Assembly (NCBI GenBank): GCA_015657605.1
Contig: JACDQO010000010.1
Coordinates: 1-13,008, forward strand
Length of the DNA: 13,008 nucleotides
Direction of reading: 5' to 3'
Origin: Limnohabitans sp.
GTDB lineage: Bacteria; Pseudomonadota; Gammaproteobacteria; Burkholderiales; Burkholderiaceae_C
The notes beneath the pieces are model-generated. The model saw only the letters and a list, made by a program, of their open reading frames with translations, did not search any database and was not told the origin of the DNA. Shown piece by piece: positions 1-7,813 of this stretch. How positions within the stretch are numbered: the first letter of the stretch is position 1; each line of letters opens with the position of its first letter. Position numbers and translations under genes: made by a program.

Positions 1-39
1 CCCCAATGTGTCTGAACCTAGGGAAACTCCTGATCAAAT

Positions 40-55
40 GTCCTATGCATAAGAC
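40..55. promoter_or_regulatory. Candidate operator 1 (imperfect palindrome)
   Basis: GTCCTATGCATAAGAC is a 16-bp palindrome with one mismatched pair and an 8-bp perfect core, TATGCATA. It begins inside the 9-mer ATGTCCTAT (38-46), which recurs at 60-68, 22 bp away or about two helical turns. Its position just upstream of a GntR-family gene fits an autoregulatory site, because HutC-type GntR proteins bind short palindromes near their own genes. That the regulator binds here is inference. Confidence 0.5.
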
Positions 56-60
56 CTGAA

Positions 61-78
61 TGTCCTATTGACAGGACA
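61..78. promoter_or_regulatory. Candidate operator 2 (perfect inverted repeat overlapping a -35-like hexamer)
   Basis: TGTCCT-ATTGAC-AGGACA is a perfect 6-bp inverted repeat with a 6-bp spacer. The left arm belongs to the second copy of ATGTCCTAT (60-68). A perfect TTGACA hexamer lies inside it at 68-73. The hexamer 17 bp downstream, at 91-96, is GACCAT, a poor -10, so promoter assignment is weak. A repressor bound here would cover such a promoter. With operator 1 it may form a paired site. Confidence 0.5.
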
Positions 79-103
79 ATGGGACTGTTTGACCATCAAG
101 GTC

Positions 104-907
104 ATGGATGCCCATCTGCCTTTGCCCAAGTACCACCAGATCTATCTGGTGCTGCGCGAGCAATTGCGGGAAGGTCGTTTTGACCACGGTTTGCCGGGCG
201 AGATGGCCTTGATGGGTCAGTTTGGTGTGGCGCGTGTCACGGTGCGCCGGGCCTTGTCGCAGCTGGCCGAAGAGGGCCTGATTCAGCGCGAGCCCGGGCG
301 CGGCACACGGCCCATTGCGGCGCGTGCGCAAGAGGTGCAGATGCAAGCCTCGACCATGGCCACAGGCCAGCAGGCACGTCTGACGGGATTGCTGGAGAAC
401 CTGGTCACCATGGGCATGCGCACCAAGGTGAAAGTGCTCAGCGTAGAACGCATGCGGGCCCCTGTGGACGTGGCCGCTGCACTCAAGCTGCACAGCGCCG
501 AACTGGTGCAAAAAGCCGAGCGCGTGCGCAGCACGCCCGAGGGCCCCCTGTCGCACATCACCACCTGGGTGCCCGACTCGATTTCGACGGGCTTTGGCAA
601 GCGTGAACTGGCGCAAAAACCCATTTTGGTGTTGCTCGAAGAATCGGGCGTCAAGGTGGGCCGGGCCGAGCAAACCATTTCGGCCCGTCTGGCCGATGTG
701 GGCATGGCCCAGCATTTGGATGTTTCTGTCGGATCGGCCTTGCTGGCGGTGCGGCGTTTGATTTATGACGAGGACGACCGTCCCGTCCAATGGCTGCATG
801 GCTTGTACCGACCGGACCGGTACGAATACCAGATGCAGTTATCCCGCGTTGGCAGCATAGACGCCAAGGTGTGGGTAAGCCAAGAGCTGTCCGCCAACTT
901 TCATTGA
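104..907 (+). CDS. GntR-family (HutC/UTRA-type) transcriptional regulator
   Basis: Predicted cytoplasmic DNA-binding regulator of 267 aa. Residues 8-70 form a GntR winged helix: the PKYHQIYLVLREQL opening, then ARVTVRRALSQLAEEGLI as the recognition region, then the REPGRGT wing. Residues about 95-245 look like a UTRA effector-binding domain, with the typical late stretch SALLAVRRLIYDEDDRPV. I chose ATG 104 because the family normally begins a few residues before the PxYxQI motif. An in-frame TTG at 68 would add 12 residues but lies inside the palindrome and has no ribosome binding site. The AAGG before 104 is very close to the start. UTRA proteins bind small metabolites, so this one probably senses the substrate or an intermediate of the pathway encoded downstream. 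Only 20 bp separate it from the binding-protein gene, so it may be cotranscribed with the operon and autoregulated through the palindromes at 40-78. Confidence 0.9.
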   Translation: MDAHLPLPKYHQIYLVLREQLREGRFDHGLPGEMALMGQFGVARVTVRRALSQLAEEGLIQREPGRGTRPIAARAQEVQMQASTMATGQQARLTGLLENLVTMGMRTKVKVLSVERMRAPVDVAAALKLHSAELVQKAERVRSTPEGPLSHITTWVPDSISTGFGKRELAQKPILVLLEESGVKVGRAEQTISARLADVGMAQHLDVSVGSALLAVRRLIYDEDDRPVQWLHGLYRPDRYEYQMQLSRVGSIDAKVWVSQELSANFH

Positions 908-927
908 CCTACTTAAAGGATGTTCTC

Positions 928-2130
928 ATGACCTCACGTCGCACTTTCATGGGCCAGTCCGCTGCTGCGGCCTCGGCGCTCGCTTTTCCGTTGGTGGGGG
1001 GCGCTCAGCCCAAAACCATCAAAGTGGGTGTTCTGCACCCGGTCACAGGCGCATTGGCTTATTCGGGCCAGCAGTGCCGCTTGGGCGCGATGATGGCCAT
1101 CGAAGACATCAACAAAGCCGGCGGCATCAAGTCATTGGGCGGTGCCAAGATTGAAGCCATGCTGGGTGATGCGCAGTCCAACCCCCAAGCGGGTGCAGCC
1201 GAAATTGAGAAGATGAACGAAGCGGGTGTCAGTGCCGTGGTGGGGGCATTTGCCTCGGCCATTTGCTTGGCCACCACGCAAGCGGCTGCCAAATACAACC
1301 TGCCCCATGTGGTGGATGTGGGCGTGGCCGATCAGATCGTCGAGCGCGGCTTGAAAAACACCTTCCGCTTTGGTCCCGGTTACAGGAAATGCGCCGAAGT
1401 GGCCGTGTCCAGCCTGCACGTTTTGAACACCGCCGCAGGCAAGCCCGCCCGCACCGTGATGATCGTGCACGAAGAGTCGCTGTTCGGCACAGGCACCGCC
1501 AACTTGCTGGCCAAAGAGCTGCCCGGCTATGGTTACGAAGTCAAAGAAATCATCAAACACGCCAACCCTACGCGTGACTTCAATAACATCGCGCTGCGCA
1601 TCAAGCAAGTCAACCCCGACATCCTGATCCCGGCCAACTACTACAACGAATACGCTTTGTTGGTGCGCACCTTGCAGCAGCAAAAAATCACACCCAAAGC
1701 CATTTACTCGGTGCTGGGTGGTGCAGCGTCAAGCTACAAGTTCGTCAAGGAGTTTCCTGATGCGGCCAATGGCATCATCGACTGCAACCACTGGTTCAAT
1801 CCACGTGACAAGCGCTCGGCCGAGTTGCGCAAACGCGTGGAAGCACAGGGTCAGTTCTTCAGCTACGAAGTGTTCATGACCTACACCGCCATGAGCTTGC
1901 TGGCCGATGCGATCGAACGCGCCAAGTCCACCGACCGCGCCGCCATCATCGACGCACTGGCTTCCAGCAAGTTCGCCAACCACATCATGCCCTACGGCCC
2001 CACGCAGTTTGTCAATGGCCAGAACATGGGTGCACAGCCTTTGATGACCCAGGTCCACAAAGGCGACATCAAGGTGATCGTGCCGCGCGACTACCGCGAG
2101 ATTGAGCCGATTTTCCCGCTCAAGGGCTGA
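928..2130 (+). CDS. ABC transporter substrate-binding protein, branched-chain amino acid/amide type (LivJ-like)
   Basis: Periplasmic binding protein of 400 aa, probably of the Peripla_BP_6 (LivJ/AmiC-like) family. ATG 928 is preceded by AAAGGA at 915-920. The reading frame extends upstream to 790, but that part overlaps the regulator gene and has no signal sequence. The N-terminus has a twin-arginine motif (SRRTFMG, residues 3-9), an Ala-rich hydrophobic segment and likely cleavage near Ala26, suggesting Tat export. The mature protein opens with IKVGVLHPVTGALAYSG, the usual first strand and ligand loop of the family, followed by GAMMAIEDINKAGG. It is the first gene of a full importer set and defines the specificity of that importer. 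The ligand cannot be read from sequence. The family binds Leu/Ile/Val but also urea, short amides and aromatic acids, and the neighbouring amide-ring enzymes suggest an amide or heterocyclic acid. Confidence 0.92.
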   Translation: MTSRRTFMGQSAAAASALAFPLVGGAQPKTIKVGVLHPVTGALAYSGQQCRLGAMMAIEDINKAGGIKSLGGAKIEAMLGDAQSNPQAGAAEIEKMNEAGVSAVVGAFASAICLATTQAAAKYNLPHVVDVGVADQIVERGLKNTFRFGPGYRKCAEVAVSSLHVLNTAAGKPARTVMIVHEESLFGTGTANLLAKELPGYGYEVKEIIKHANPTRDFNNIALRIKQVNPDILIPANYYNEYALLVRTLQQQKITPKAIYSVLGGAASSYKFVKEFPDAANGIIDCNHWFNPRDKRSAELRKRVEAQGQFFSYEVFMTYTAMSLLADAIERAKSTDRAAIIDALASSKFANHIMPYGPTQFVNGQNMGAQPLMTQVHKGDIKVIVPRDYREIEPIFPLKG

Positions 2131-2154
2131 ACTGCGCTGACCTGAAAGACCCCG

Positions 2155-3027
2155 ATGCTGGACTTCAACATCCTGTTTCCTTCGATGCTCAACGGCATCA
2201 CCACAGGTGCCGTTTACGCACTCATTGCGCTGGGCTTGACGCTGATTTACGGCGTTTTGCACATCATCAATTTTGCGCATGGCGCGTCTTTGATGGTGGC
2301 GCTGTATGGCGTGTACATGTTGAAGCAACACTTCGGGGTCGATCCCTACCTGGCCCTGCCCATCATGGTGCCTGCCATGTTTGTGCTGGGCTATGCGCTG
2401 CAACGAGGTGTCATCAACCGCGCCAGCCACGGCAAGGACGAAAACATTTTGTTGGTCACGCTGGGCCTCTCGATCGTGCTCGAAAACCTGGCGTTGTTGT
2501 TTTTCAAATCCGACACCCGCACCATTGAAACGGCCTACACCTTGACCACCGTCGAGATCGGTCCCGCCTTCATCGCGTTGCCCAAGCTGGTGTCCTTTGC
2601 CGGTGCCTTGGTCGTGTCGGCTGTGCTCTTGTTGATCGTGCAAAAAACTGATTTGGGCCGCGCCATCCGCGCTGTCTCCAAAGAAAAACAAGGCGCACGT
2701 TTGATGGGCATCGATGTGGACCATGTGTATGCCATGTGTTTTGGTTTGGGCCTGGCCAGTCTGGGCGCTGCGGCCTGCTTTTTGATGCCGGCTTATTACG
2801 TGAACCCGCAGGTGGGCAACGGCTTTGTGCTGGTGGCCTTCACCATCGTGGTTCTGGGCGGCATGGGCAGTTTTGCCGGGGCTTTGCTCGGTGGTTTGCT
2901 CATTGGTGTGGTCGAGTCGCTGGGCGGTTTGCTGCTGGGTGAGTCGTTGGGCCAGGTGGGTATTTTTGTGATTTTCATTGCGGTGCTTTTGCTCAGGCCG
3001 CAAGGATTTTTTGGAGCGAAGGCATGA
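2155..3027 (+). CDS. livH: Branched-chain-type ABC transporter permease (LivH-like)
   Basis: Inner-membrane permease of 290 aa, the usual LivH length. The N-terminal block GAVYALIALGLTLIYGVLHI followed by INFAHG (residues about 18-43) is the LivH signature. Several further hydrophobic segments follow. The cytoplasmic coupling loop for the ATPases is seen as GRAIRAVSKEKQGARLMGID (about residues 168-190). The protein ends with a hydrophobic segment and RPQGFFG, as LivH proteins do. Start ATG 2155 lies 24 bp after the binding-protein stop, with only a weak ribosome binding site (GAAAG at 2144-2148). The stop overlaps the next start by four bases (ATGA, 3024-3027), implying translational coupling with the LivM-like partner. 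The symbol is by family; the transported solute is probably not Leu/Ile/Val. Confidence 0.93.
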   Translation: MLDFNILFPSMLNGITTGAVYALIALGLTLIYGVLHIINFAHGASLMVALYGVYMLKQHFGVDPYLALPIMVPAMFVLGYALQRGVINRASHGKDENILLVTLGLSIVLENLALLFFKSDTRTIETAYTLTTVEIGPAFIALPKLVSFAGALVVSAVLLLIVQKTDLGRAIRAVSKEKQGARLMGIDVDHVYAMCFGLGLASLGAAACFLMPAYYVNPQVGNGFVLVAFTIVVLGGMGSFAGALLGGLLIGVVESLGGLLLGESLGQVGIFVIFIAVLLLRPQGFFGAKA

Positions 3028-4001
3028 AAGACTTTCGCAACATCGCGCTGTTTGTGGTGCTGGTGGGGGCGGTGCCCTTGTTCACCGATTCGGGCGTGAT
3101 GCTCAACTTCGTCATGACGTCTTTGTACGCGTGTCTGTTGTCACAGGCGTGGAACGTGCTGGGTGGTTTTGGCGGTCAGTTTTCCTTTGGCCATGCCCTG
3201 TTTTTTGGCACGGGCGCTTACGTTCAGGCCATCGCGCAAATGCAGTGGGGACTGAGCCCCTGGGTGGCTTTACCGCTGGCCATGGTGTTTGCGGCGGGTG
3301 TGGGAGCCTTTGTGGGCGCAGCCTCGTTCCGTTATGGCCTCAAGGGCTCTTATTTCGCGCTGGTCACGCTGGCCTTTGCGGAGGTATTCCGTATTTTGGC
3401 CACCTCGGTGCCCTTTACCGGGGCAGGTGTGGGCATGATGCTACCGCTCAAAGAGTCGACTGCGAACATGCAGTTTGGCAGCCGCGCCGGTTTCATCTGG
3501 CTCATGCTGGGCTTGGTCACGCTGGCGCTGTGCATCACCGCTTGGCTGCGCCACTCTCGGTTTGGCGCTTACTTGCAGGCGGTGCGCGACAACGAAGACG
3601 CGGCCCGCGCCATTGGCGTGAACCCCTTCAGCGTCAAGCTGATCGCCACCGTGTTGTCGGGCGGCTTGATGGGCGCAGGCGGCGCGTTTTATGTGCAGGT
3701 GTTCCAGTACATCGACCCGGGCATCGCCTTTGGGGCGCACACCTCGGTCGAAGCCTTGGTGGGCGCGATTGTGGGCGGCATGGGTACGCTGTGGGGGCCA
3801 CTGCTGGGCGCGGTCAGTTTGCACATCTTGGCCGATGTCACGCGCAATTTGTTTGGCCAGTTGCCGGGCATCAACATGGTCATTTATGGCGTGGTGCTGA
3901 TCGTGATCGTGATGTTCTTGCCGCGCGGCATCGCGGGGCTGGGCACCATCACGCCGTTGCAATGGTTGCGCGGCAGCAAGTCGGATGGAGACAAATCATG
4001 A
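3024..4001 (+). CDS. livM: Branched-chain-type ABC transporter permease (LivM-like)
   Basis: Second inner-membrane permease, 325 aa, expected to pair with the LivH-like protein. Many hydrophobic stretches are visible. The LivM signatures are QAWNVLGGFGGQFSFGHALF (about residues 41-60) and the cytoplasmic loop FGAYLQAVRDNEDAARAIGV (about 183-202), which contacts the ATPases. The C-terminus ends with the typical PRGIAGL. The start overlaps the livH stop by ATGA and is preceded by a purine-rich GGAGCGAAGG. The stop overlaps the first ATPase start (ATGA, 3998-4001). No defect is seen. The order SBP-H-M-G-F matches standard Liv operons. Confidence 0.93.
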   Translation: MKDFRNIALFVVLVGAVPLFTDSGVMLNFVMTSLYACLLSQAWNVLGGFGGQFSFGHALFFGTGAYVQAIAQMQWGLSPWVALPLAMVFAAGVGAFVGAASFRYGLKGSYFALVTLAFAEVFRILATSVPFTGAGVGMMLPLKESTANMQFGSRAGFIWLMLGLVTLALCITAWLRHSRFGAYLQAVRDNEDAARAIGVNPFSVKLIATVLSGGLMGAGGAFYVQVFQYIDPGIAFGAHTSVEALVGAIVGGMGTLWGPLLGAVSLHILADVTRNLFGQLPGINMVIYGVVLIVIVMFLPRGIAGLGTITPLQWLRGSKSDGDKS

Positions 4002-4782
4002 GCACGCTGCTGCAGATCGAGGGCGTGGGCAAGTCCTTTGGCGGCTTGAAGGCCGTGCAAAACGTGAGCCTGTCGGTGACCGAAGGGCGTCTGAGCGCCT
4101 TGATCGGCCCCAACGGTGCAGGCAAAACCACTTTGTCGCGCTCATGTCTGGATTCCTGATCCCCGACGCAGGCAAGGTCGTATTCGACGGGCAAGACATC
4201 ACCGGCCAGCCGCCGCATCTGAACGCCCGCATGGGCCTGACGCGTACTTTCCAGATCGTGCAGCCCTTTGCGGCGCAAACGGTGCGTGAAAACATCGCGG
4301 TGGGGGCGCATTTGCATTTGCCGCGCCGCGCGCAGGCCCTTGAATTTGCCGAATCGGTGGCCCAACAAGTTGGCCTGAGCCCACAGCTGGACAAGCTGGC
4401 CAGCGACCTGACGGTGGCCGGCCGCAAACGCTTGGAGCTGGCCCGTGCACTGGCCACACGCCCACGCTTGCTGCTGCTCGACGAGGTGCTGGCAGGCCTG
4501 AACCCGCAAGAAATTGCCGAGATGATCCCGGTGGTGCAAGGCATTGCCCAAAGCGGCGTGACGGTCCTGATGATTGAACATGTCATGCAAGCGGTGATGA
4601 GCCTGGCACAAGAGGTCTGGGTGCTGGCGCAAGGCCAACTGATTGCCCAAGGCACGCCCGCCGAGGTGACCCGCAACCAAGCCGTTGTGGAGGCCTATTT
4701 GGGTCATGGCACGGCGGAGCGTTTGCAAAAGAGCGCGGCTCAAAGCCAATCAGCCCCCATTGCACAGGAGTCCACGGTATGA
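3998..4782 (+). pseudogene. livG: ABC transporter ATP-binding protein (LivG-like), interrupted by a one-base frameshift
   Basis: First ATPase of the importer, split between two frames. From ATG 3998 the frame gives a good LivG N-terminus with Walker A GPNGAGKT (residues 37-44), then runs into TGA at 4157-4159 after 53 aa. The rest is intact one frame over, from about 4138: ALMSGFLIPDAG, RTFQIVQPF (Q-loop), the variant signature LTVAGRKRLELARAL, Walker B LLLLDEV and AGLNP. Adding one base near 4132-4137, for example TTG TTC GCG or TTT GTC GCG, gives a continuous protein of about 261 aa, normal for LivG. Both ends keep ATGA overlaps with livM and livF, and AGGAG (4766-4770) serves livF. Reinitiation at ATG 4144 would lack Walker A. 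It is either a sequence error or a real lesion that would disable the importer; I favour error, since all neighbouring transporter genes are intact. Confidence 0.85.
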
Positions 4783-5489
4783 GCGCCCTCTTGAATGTCC
4801 AAGGCATCAAGTCAGGCTACGGCGTGGTCGAAGTCTTGCGCGGTGTCGATTTGCATGTGATGCCGGGTGAGTTGGTGGCGCTGCTGGGCAGCAACGGTGC
4901 AGGCAAGACCACGCTCAATTTGACCCTGAGCGGTTTGGTGGCCACCCGCGCTGGACAGGTGCAGTTTGACGGGCATGACATCACCGGTTTGCATTCACGC
5001 CAAGTGGTGGTTCGTGGCCTGATTCAGGTACCCGAAGGCCGCAAGGTGTTTCCCAATTTGAGCGTTCACGAAAACCTCGAGCTGGGTGCCTTCACCCGCG
5101 GGCGAGAGCGCCGGGTGCAGAACCTGGAGAAGGTCTACGACACCTTTCCGCGCCTCAAAGAGCGCGTCAGCCAGTTGGCCGGCACCTTGAGTGGTGGTGA
5201 ACAGCAAATGTTGGCCATTGGCCGGGGATTGATGGCCGAGCCGCGTTTGCTGATTTTGGATGAGCCATCTCTGGGCTTATCGCCGTTGTTGGTCGAAGAG
5301 TTGTTTGGTCTCATCTCTCAACTGCGCAGCACTGGCCTGTCGATCTTGTTGGTGGAACAAAACGTGGGCCAATCCCTGGACATTGCGGACCGTGCGTATG
5401 TGATGGAAAACGGTCAAATTCGCTTCAGTGGAACACCTGGCGAATTGTTGGCCAGCGACACCCTCAGGCAGGCTTACTTGGGCATGTGA
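4779..5489 (+). CDS. livF: ABC transporter ATP-binding protein (LivF-like)
   Basis: Second ATPase of the importer, 236 aa, full LivF length. The motifs appear in order: Walker A GSNGAGKT (37-44), Q-loop in LIQVPEGRKVFPNLSVHENL (from residue 81), signature LSGGEQQ (137-143), Walker B LLILDEP (157-163) with SLGLSP, and LLVEQN (190-195), where LivF proteins carry Gln rather than the usual switch His. The C-terminus GELLASDTLRQAYLGM is typical. ATG 4779 overlaps the LivG stop (ATGA) and has AGGAG eight bases upstream. It should form a heterodimeric ATPase with the LivG-like protein. A 78-bp gap follows, with a pyrimidine-rich stretch but no recognisable terminator. Confidence 0.94.
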   Translation: MSALLNVQGIKSGYGVVEVLRGVDLHVMPGELVALLGSNGAGKTTLNLTLSGLVATRAGQVQFDGHDITGLHSRQVVVRGLIQVPEGRKVFPNLSVHENLELGAFTRGRERRVQNLEKVYDTFPRLKERVSQLAGTLSGGEQQMLAIGRGLMAEPRLLILDEPSLGLSPLLVEELFGLISQLRSTGLSILLVEQNVGQSLDIADRAYVMENGQIRFSGTPGELLASDTLRQAYLGM

Positions 5490-5567
5490 CCGATGGTCAA
5501 AACCCTGTGATCCCCCTCGCTGTTCAGCCTCAATCTCTTCAACCTCCACTTTTTCAAAGGAGTTTTC

Positions 5568-6536
5568 ATGCCAATAAGTCCCATGATTTCTCGCCGTTTA
5601 TGGACCTTGGGTGCGGCCTTGGCCTTTGCGGCTTGTGCGCAAGCCCAGTCGCAACCGCCCATCCGAATTTTGGTGGGCGCTCCGGCTGGCGGCACGACCG
5701 ACACCATGGCGCGCACGCTGGCTCAGGTGTTGGGTCCGCAGTTGGGCCGAACGGTGGTGGTGGAAAACCGCCCTGGAGCAGGCGGCAACTTGGCTGCAGA
5801 TGCCGTGGCCAAAGCAGCACCGGACGGCAACACGCTGCTCATGAGTTTCACCAGCCACGCGATCAACGCCTCTTTGTACCCCAGCTTGCCCTTTGACCCG
5901 GTGAAGGACTTCACGCCCTTGACCATGGTGTCAACTTCGCCTTCTGTGCTGGTGGCGCACCCTAAAGTTCCTGCCAACAACGTCAAGGAGTTGATTGCAT
6001 TGGCCAAGTCCAAGCCTGGACAACTGAACTTCGCCATTGGCGCTTTGGGATCGTCGCTGCACATGGCTGGCGATGCCTTCAAGATGCAGTCGGGCGTGTT
6101 CATTGTCAATATCCCTTATCGCGGTACTGCCCCAGCGGTCCAAGATGTCTTGGCCGGTCAAGTGGATTTGATGTTCGCAGCCGTGGGCAATGTACAAACG
6201 CACATCAAGGCCGGTAAGCTCAAGGCGCTGGGCGTCACCAGTGCCAAACGTTTGCCAGCTTACCCAGAGGTGCAAGCCATTGCTGAAAGTTTGCCCGGGT
6301 ACGAATCGAGCGCTTGGTTTGGTTTGTTCGGTCCCGGCCGCATGAGCCCTGAATTGACCAAGCGTTTGGCCGATGCAGCGCGAGCCGCTGTGCAGTCGCC
6401 CGAGGTCAAGCGCCGCATTGAAAACGAAGGGGCTACGCCCGTGGGCAACAGCCCCGAAGAGTTTGCCCGCTTTGTTGACAGCGAAATTGTGCGTTGGCGG
6501 GCTGTGGTTCAGTATGCAGGAGCCAAGCCTGAATGA
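5568..6536 (+). CDS. Bug/TctC-family periplasmic solute receptor
   Basis: Periplasmic binding protein of 322 aa from the Bordetella uptake gene (Bug)/TctC family. It has a strong ribosome binding site, AAAGGAG at 5556-5562, five bases before ATG 5568. The signal peptide has SRRLW (residues 8-12), a hydrophobic core and a likely cleavage at AQA-Q near residue 26-27; the twin Arg leaves Tat export possible. Family marks include IRILVGAPAGGTTDTMAR (32-49), VVVENRPGAGGNLAADAV (63-80), PDGNTLLM and YRGTAPAVQDVLAGQVDLMF. Bug proteins bind carboxylates and related small acids, and the prototype works with the TctAB membrane pair. No TctAB lies nearby, which is common for Bug genes, so it is an orphan receptor that may use distant membrane parts or act in sensing. 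Its stop overlaps the next start (ATGA, 6533-6536), tying it to the catabolic genes. Confidence 0.93.
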   Translation: MPISPMISRRLWTLGAALAFAACAQAQSQPPIRILVGAPAGGTTDTMARTLAQVLGPQLGRTVVVENRPGAGGNLAADAVAKAAPDGNTLLMSFTSHAINASLYPSLPFDPVKDFTPLTMVSTSPSVLVAHPKVPANNVKELIALAKSKPGQLNFAIGALGSSLHMAGDAFKMQSGVFIVNIPYRGTAPAVQDVLAGQVDLMFAAVGNVQTHIKAGKLKALGVTSAKRLPAYPEVQAIAESLPGYESSAWFGLFGPGRMSPELTKRLADAARAAVQSPEVKRRIENEGATPVGNSPEEFARFVDSEIVRWRAVVQYAGAKPE

Positions 6537-7813
6537 GCCAACACCCTGCGCAAACATTGGCTCAAAAGCTGATCGCCCGTGCAGCCGGGCGAAGCCATGT
6601 GGCGGTCGGTGAGTTGGTCACCTGCAAGGTCGATCTGGCCATGTTCCATGACTCGTCTGGACCTCGTCGCTTGAAGCCCATGCTGGACGAACTGGGCGCT
6701 GAGATTTGGGACAAAAACAAAGTCGTTTTGGTGCTCGACCATTATGTGCCTGCCCAAGACGCGGATGCCCAAAAGATCATCCAAATCACCCGGGACACCG
6801 CTAAAACCTGGCAACTGCCGCACGTCATCGACAGCGAGGGCATTTGCCATGTGGTGCTGCCTGAGCGGGGCCATCTGAAGCCTGGCATGTTGTGTGTGGG
6901 TGGAGATTCGCACTCGCCCACTGGCGGTGCGTTTGGCTGCTACATGTTTGGCATCGGTGCCACCGAAATGCTGGGTGTGTGTGCGACGGGTCAAATTTGG
7001 CTGCAGGTGCCACGCACCTTGCGGATGCACTGGTCGGGCCGATTGCAATCGGGCGTGTCGGCCAAAGACATGATGCTGCACATGGTGGGGCGTTTTGGCA
7101 TGAACGGCGGTCAATACCAAGCGGTCGAATTTGCCGGTCCTGCGGTCCAGGCGCTGTCGATGGCCGAGCGCATGACGCTGTCCAATATGAGCGCCGAGAT
7201 GGGTGCGCAAGTTGGTTTGATTGCGGCCGACGACACCACCTTGCAATACCTGCGCGGCGTGGGCGTGAGCGATGCTGATTTGGCGAATGCCGAACAGTGG
7301 TGCTCCGACGAAGACGCTGATTTTGAGGACTACCGGTTTGACGCAGCGGCCCTGAGTCCCCAAGTGGCGGCTCCGCACAGCCCTGCCAACACAAGGGATG
7401 TCGGCGCATTCGCTGATGTGCTGCCCAACATCGCTTACATCGGTGCCTGCACGGGCGCCAAACTCGATGACCTGCGCGCCGCAGCCTCGGTGCTCAAAGG
7501 CAAGCAAGTGGCCCAGGGTGTGCAGCTGATGGTGGCCCCTGCCAGTGCCCGTGAACAAGCTCAGGCCACGCAAGAAGGTGTGATGCAAACCTTGCTGGAC
7601 GCCGGGGCCACGGTGTTGCCCAACAGCTGCGGCGCGTGTGCGGGCTACGGTGCCACTTTTCCTGAAGGCTCTACGGTGATCTCGACCACCGCGCGCAACT
7701 TCAAAGGCCGCATGGGTCCTGCCAGTGTGAACGTGTATTTGGCCTCGCCCTACACGGTCGCGGCTTCTGCTTTGCGCGGTCGCATCACCGATGCTCGCGA
7801 GGTGCTGGCATGA
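6533..7813 (+). CDS. Aconitase/3-isopropylmalate dehydratase-like large subunit (LeuC-type)
   Basis: Iron-sulfur hydro-lyase large subunit, 426 aa, close to the short LeuC/homoaconitase form. Likely [4Fe-4S] ligands are C306 (in IGACTGAK) and C366 and C369 (in NSCGACAGYG). Other family motifs are VLDHYVP (68-73), GDSHSPTGGAFG (124-135), LSNMSAEMGAQ (216-226) and NFKGRMGPASVNVYLASP (from 389). The family reversibly moves or removes a hydroxyl in di- or tricarboxylic acids: isopropylmalate, homocitrate, citramalate, dimethylmalate, maleate. Usual LeuC proteins have GDSHTxTHGAFG, so this site differs at several positions. The context is catabolic, without leuA or leuB, so leucine biosynthesis is unlikely. 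A/GGAG-type ribosome binding site AGGAG is at 6518-6522. ATGA overlaps on both sides couple it to the Bug receptor gene and to its small subunit. Confidence 0.9.
   Translation: MSQHPAQTLAQKLIARAAGRSHVAVGELVTCKVDLAMFHDSSGPRRLKPMLDELGAEIWDKNKVVLVLDHYVPAQDADAQKIIQITRDTAKTWQLPHVIDSEGICHVVLPERGHLKPGMLCVGGDSHSPTGGAFGCYMFGIGATEMLGVCATGQIWLQVPRTLRMHWSGRLQSGVSAKDMMLHMVGRFGMNGGQYQAVEFAGPAVQALSMAERMTLSNMSAEMGAQVGLIAADDTTLQYLRGVGVSDADLANAEQWCSDEDADFEDYRFDAAALSPQVAAPHSPANTRDVGAFADVLPNIAYIGACTGAKLDDLRAAASVLKGKQVAQGVQLMVAPASAREQAQATQEGVMQTLLDAGATVLPNSCGACAGYGATFPEGSTVISTTARNFKGRMGPASVNVYLASPYTVAASALRGRITDAREVLA

Noticed and set aside
68..96. Sigma-70 promoter with TTGACA at 68-73
   Set aside because: The matching -10 position (GACCAT) is poor, so I note the hexamer only within the operator entry.
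790..927. Upstream extension of the LivJ-like binding protein to position 790
   Set aside because: The added 46 residues overlap the regulator gene and would hide the Tat signal. ATG 928 has a good ribosome binding site.
3998..4159. Separate 53-aa peptide ending after Walker A
   Set aside because: It is the broken N-terminus of the LivG-like ATPase; the remainder follows directly in the next frame.
5490..5567. Terminator or second promoter in the gap between livF and the Bug gene
   Set aside because: Only a pyrimidine-rich stretch is visible; there is no GC-rich hairpin with a T run and no clear -35/-10 pair.
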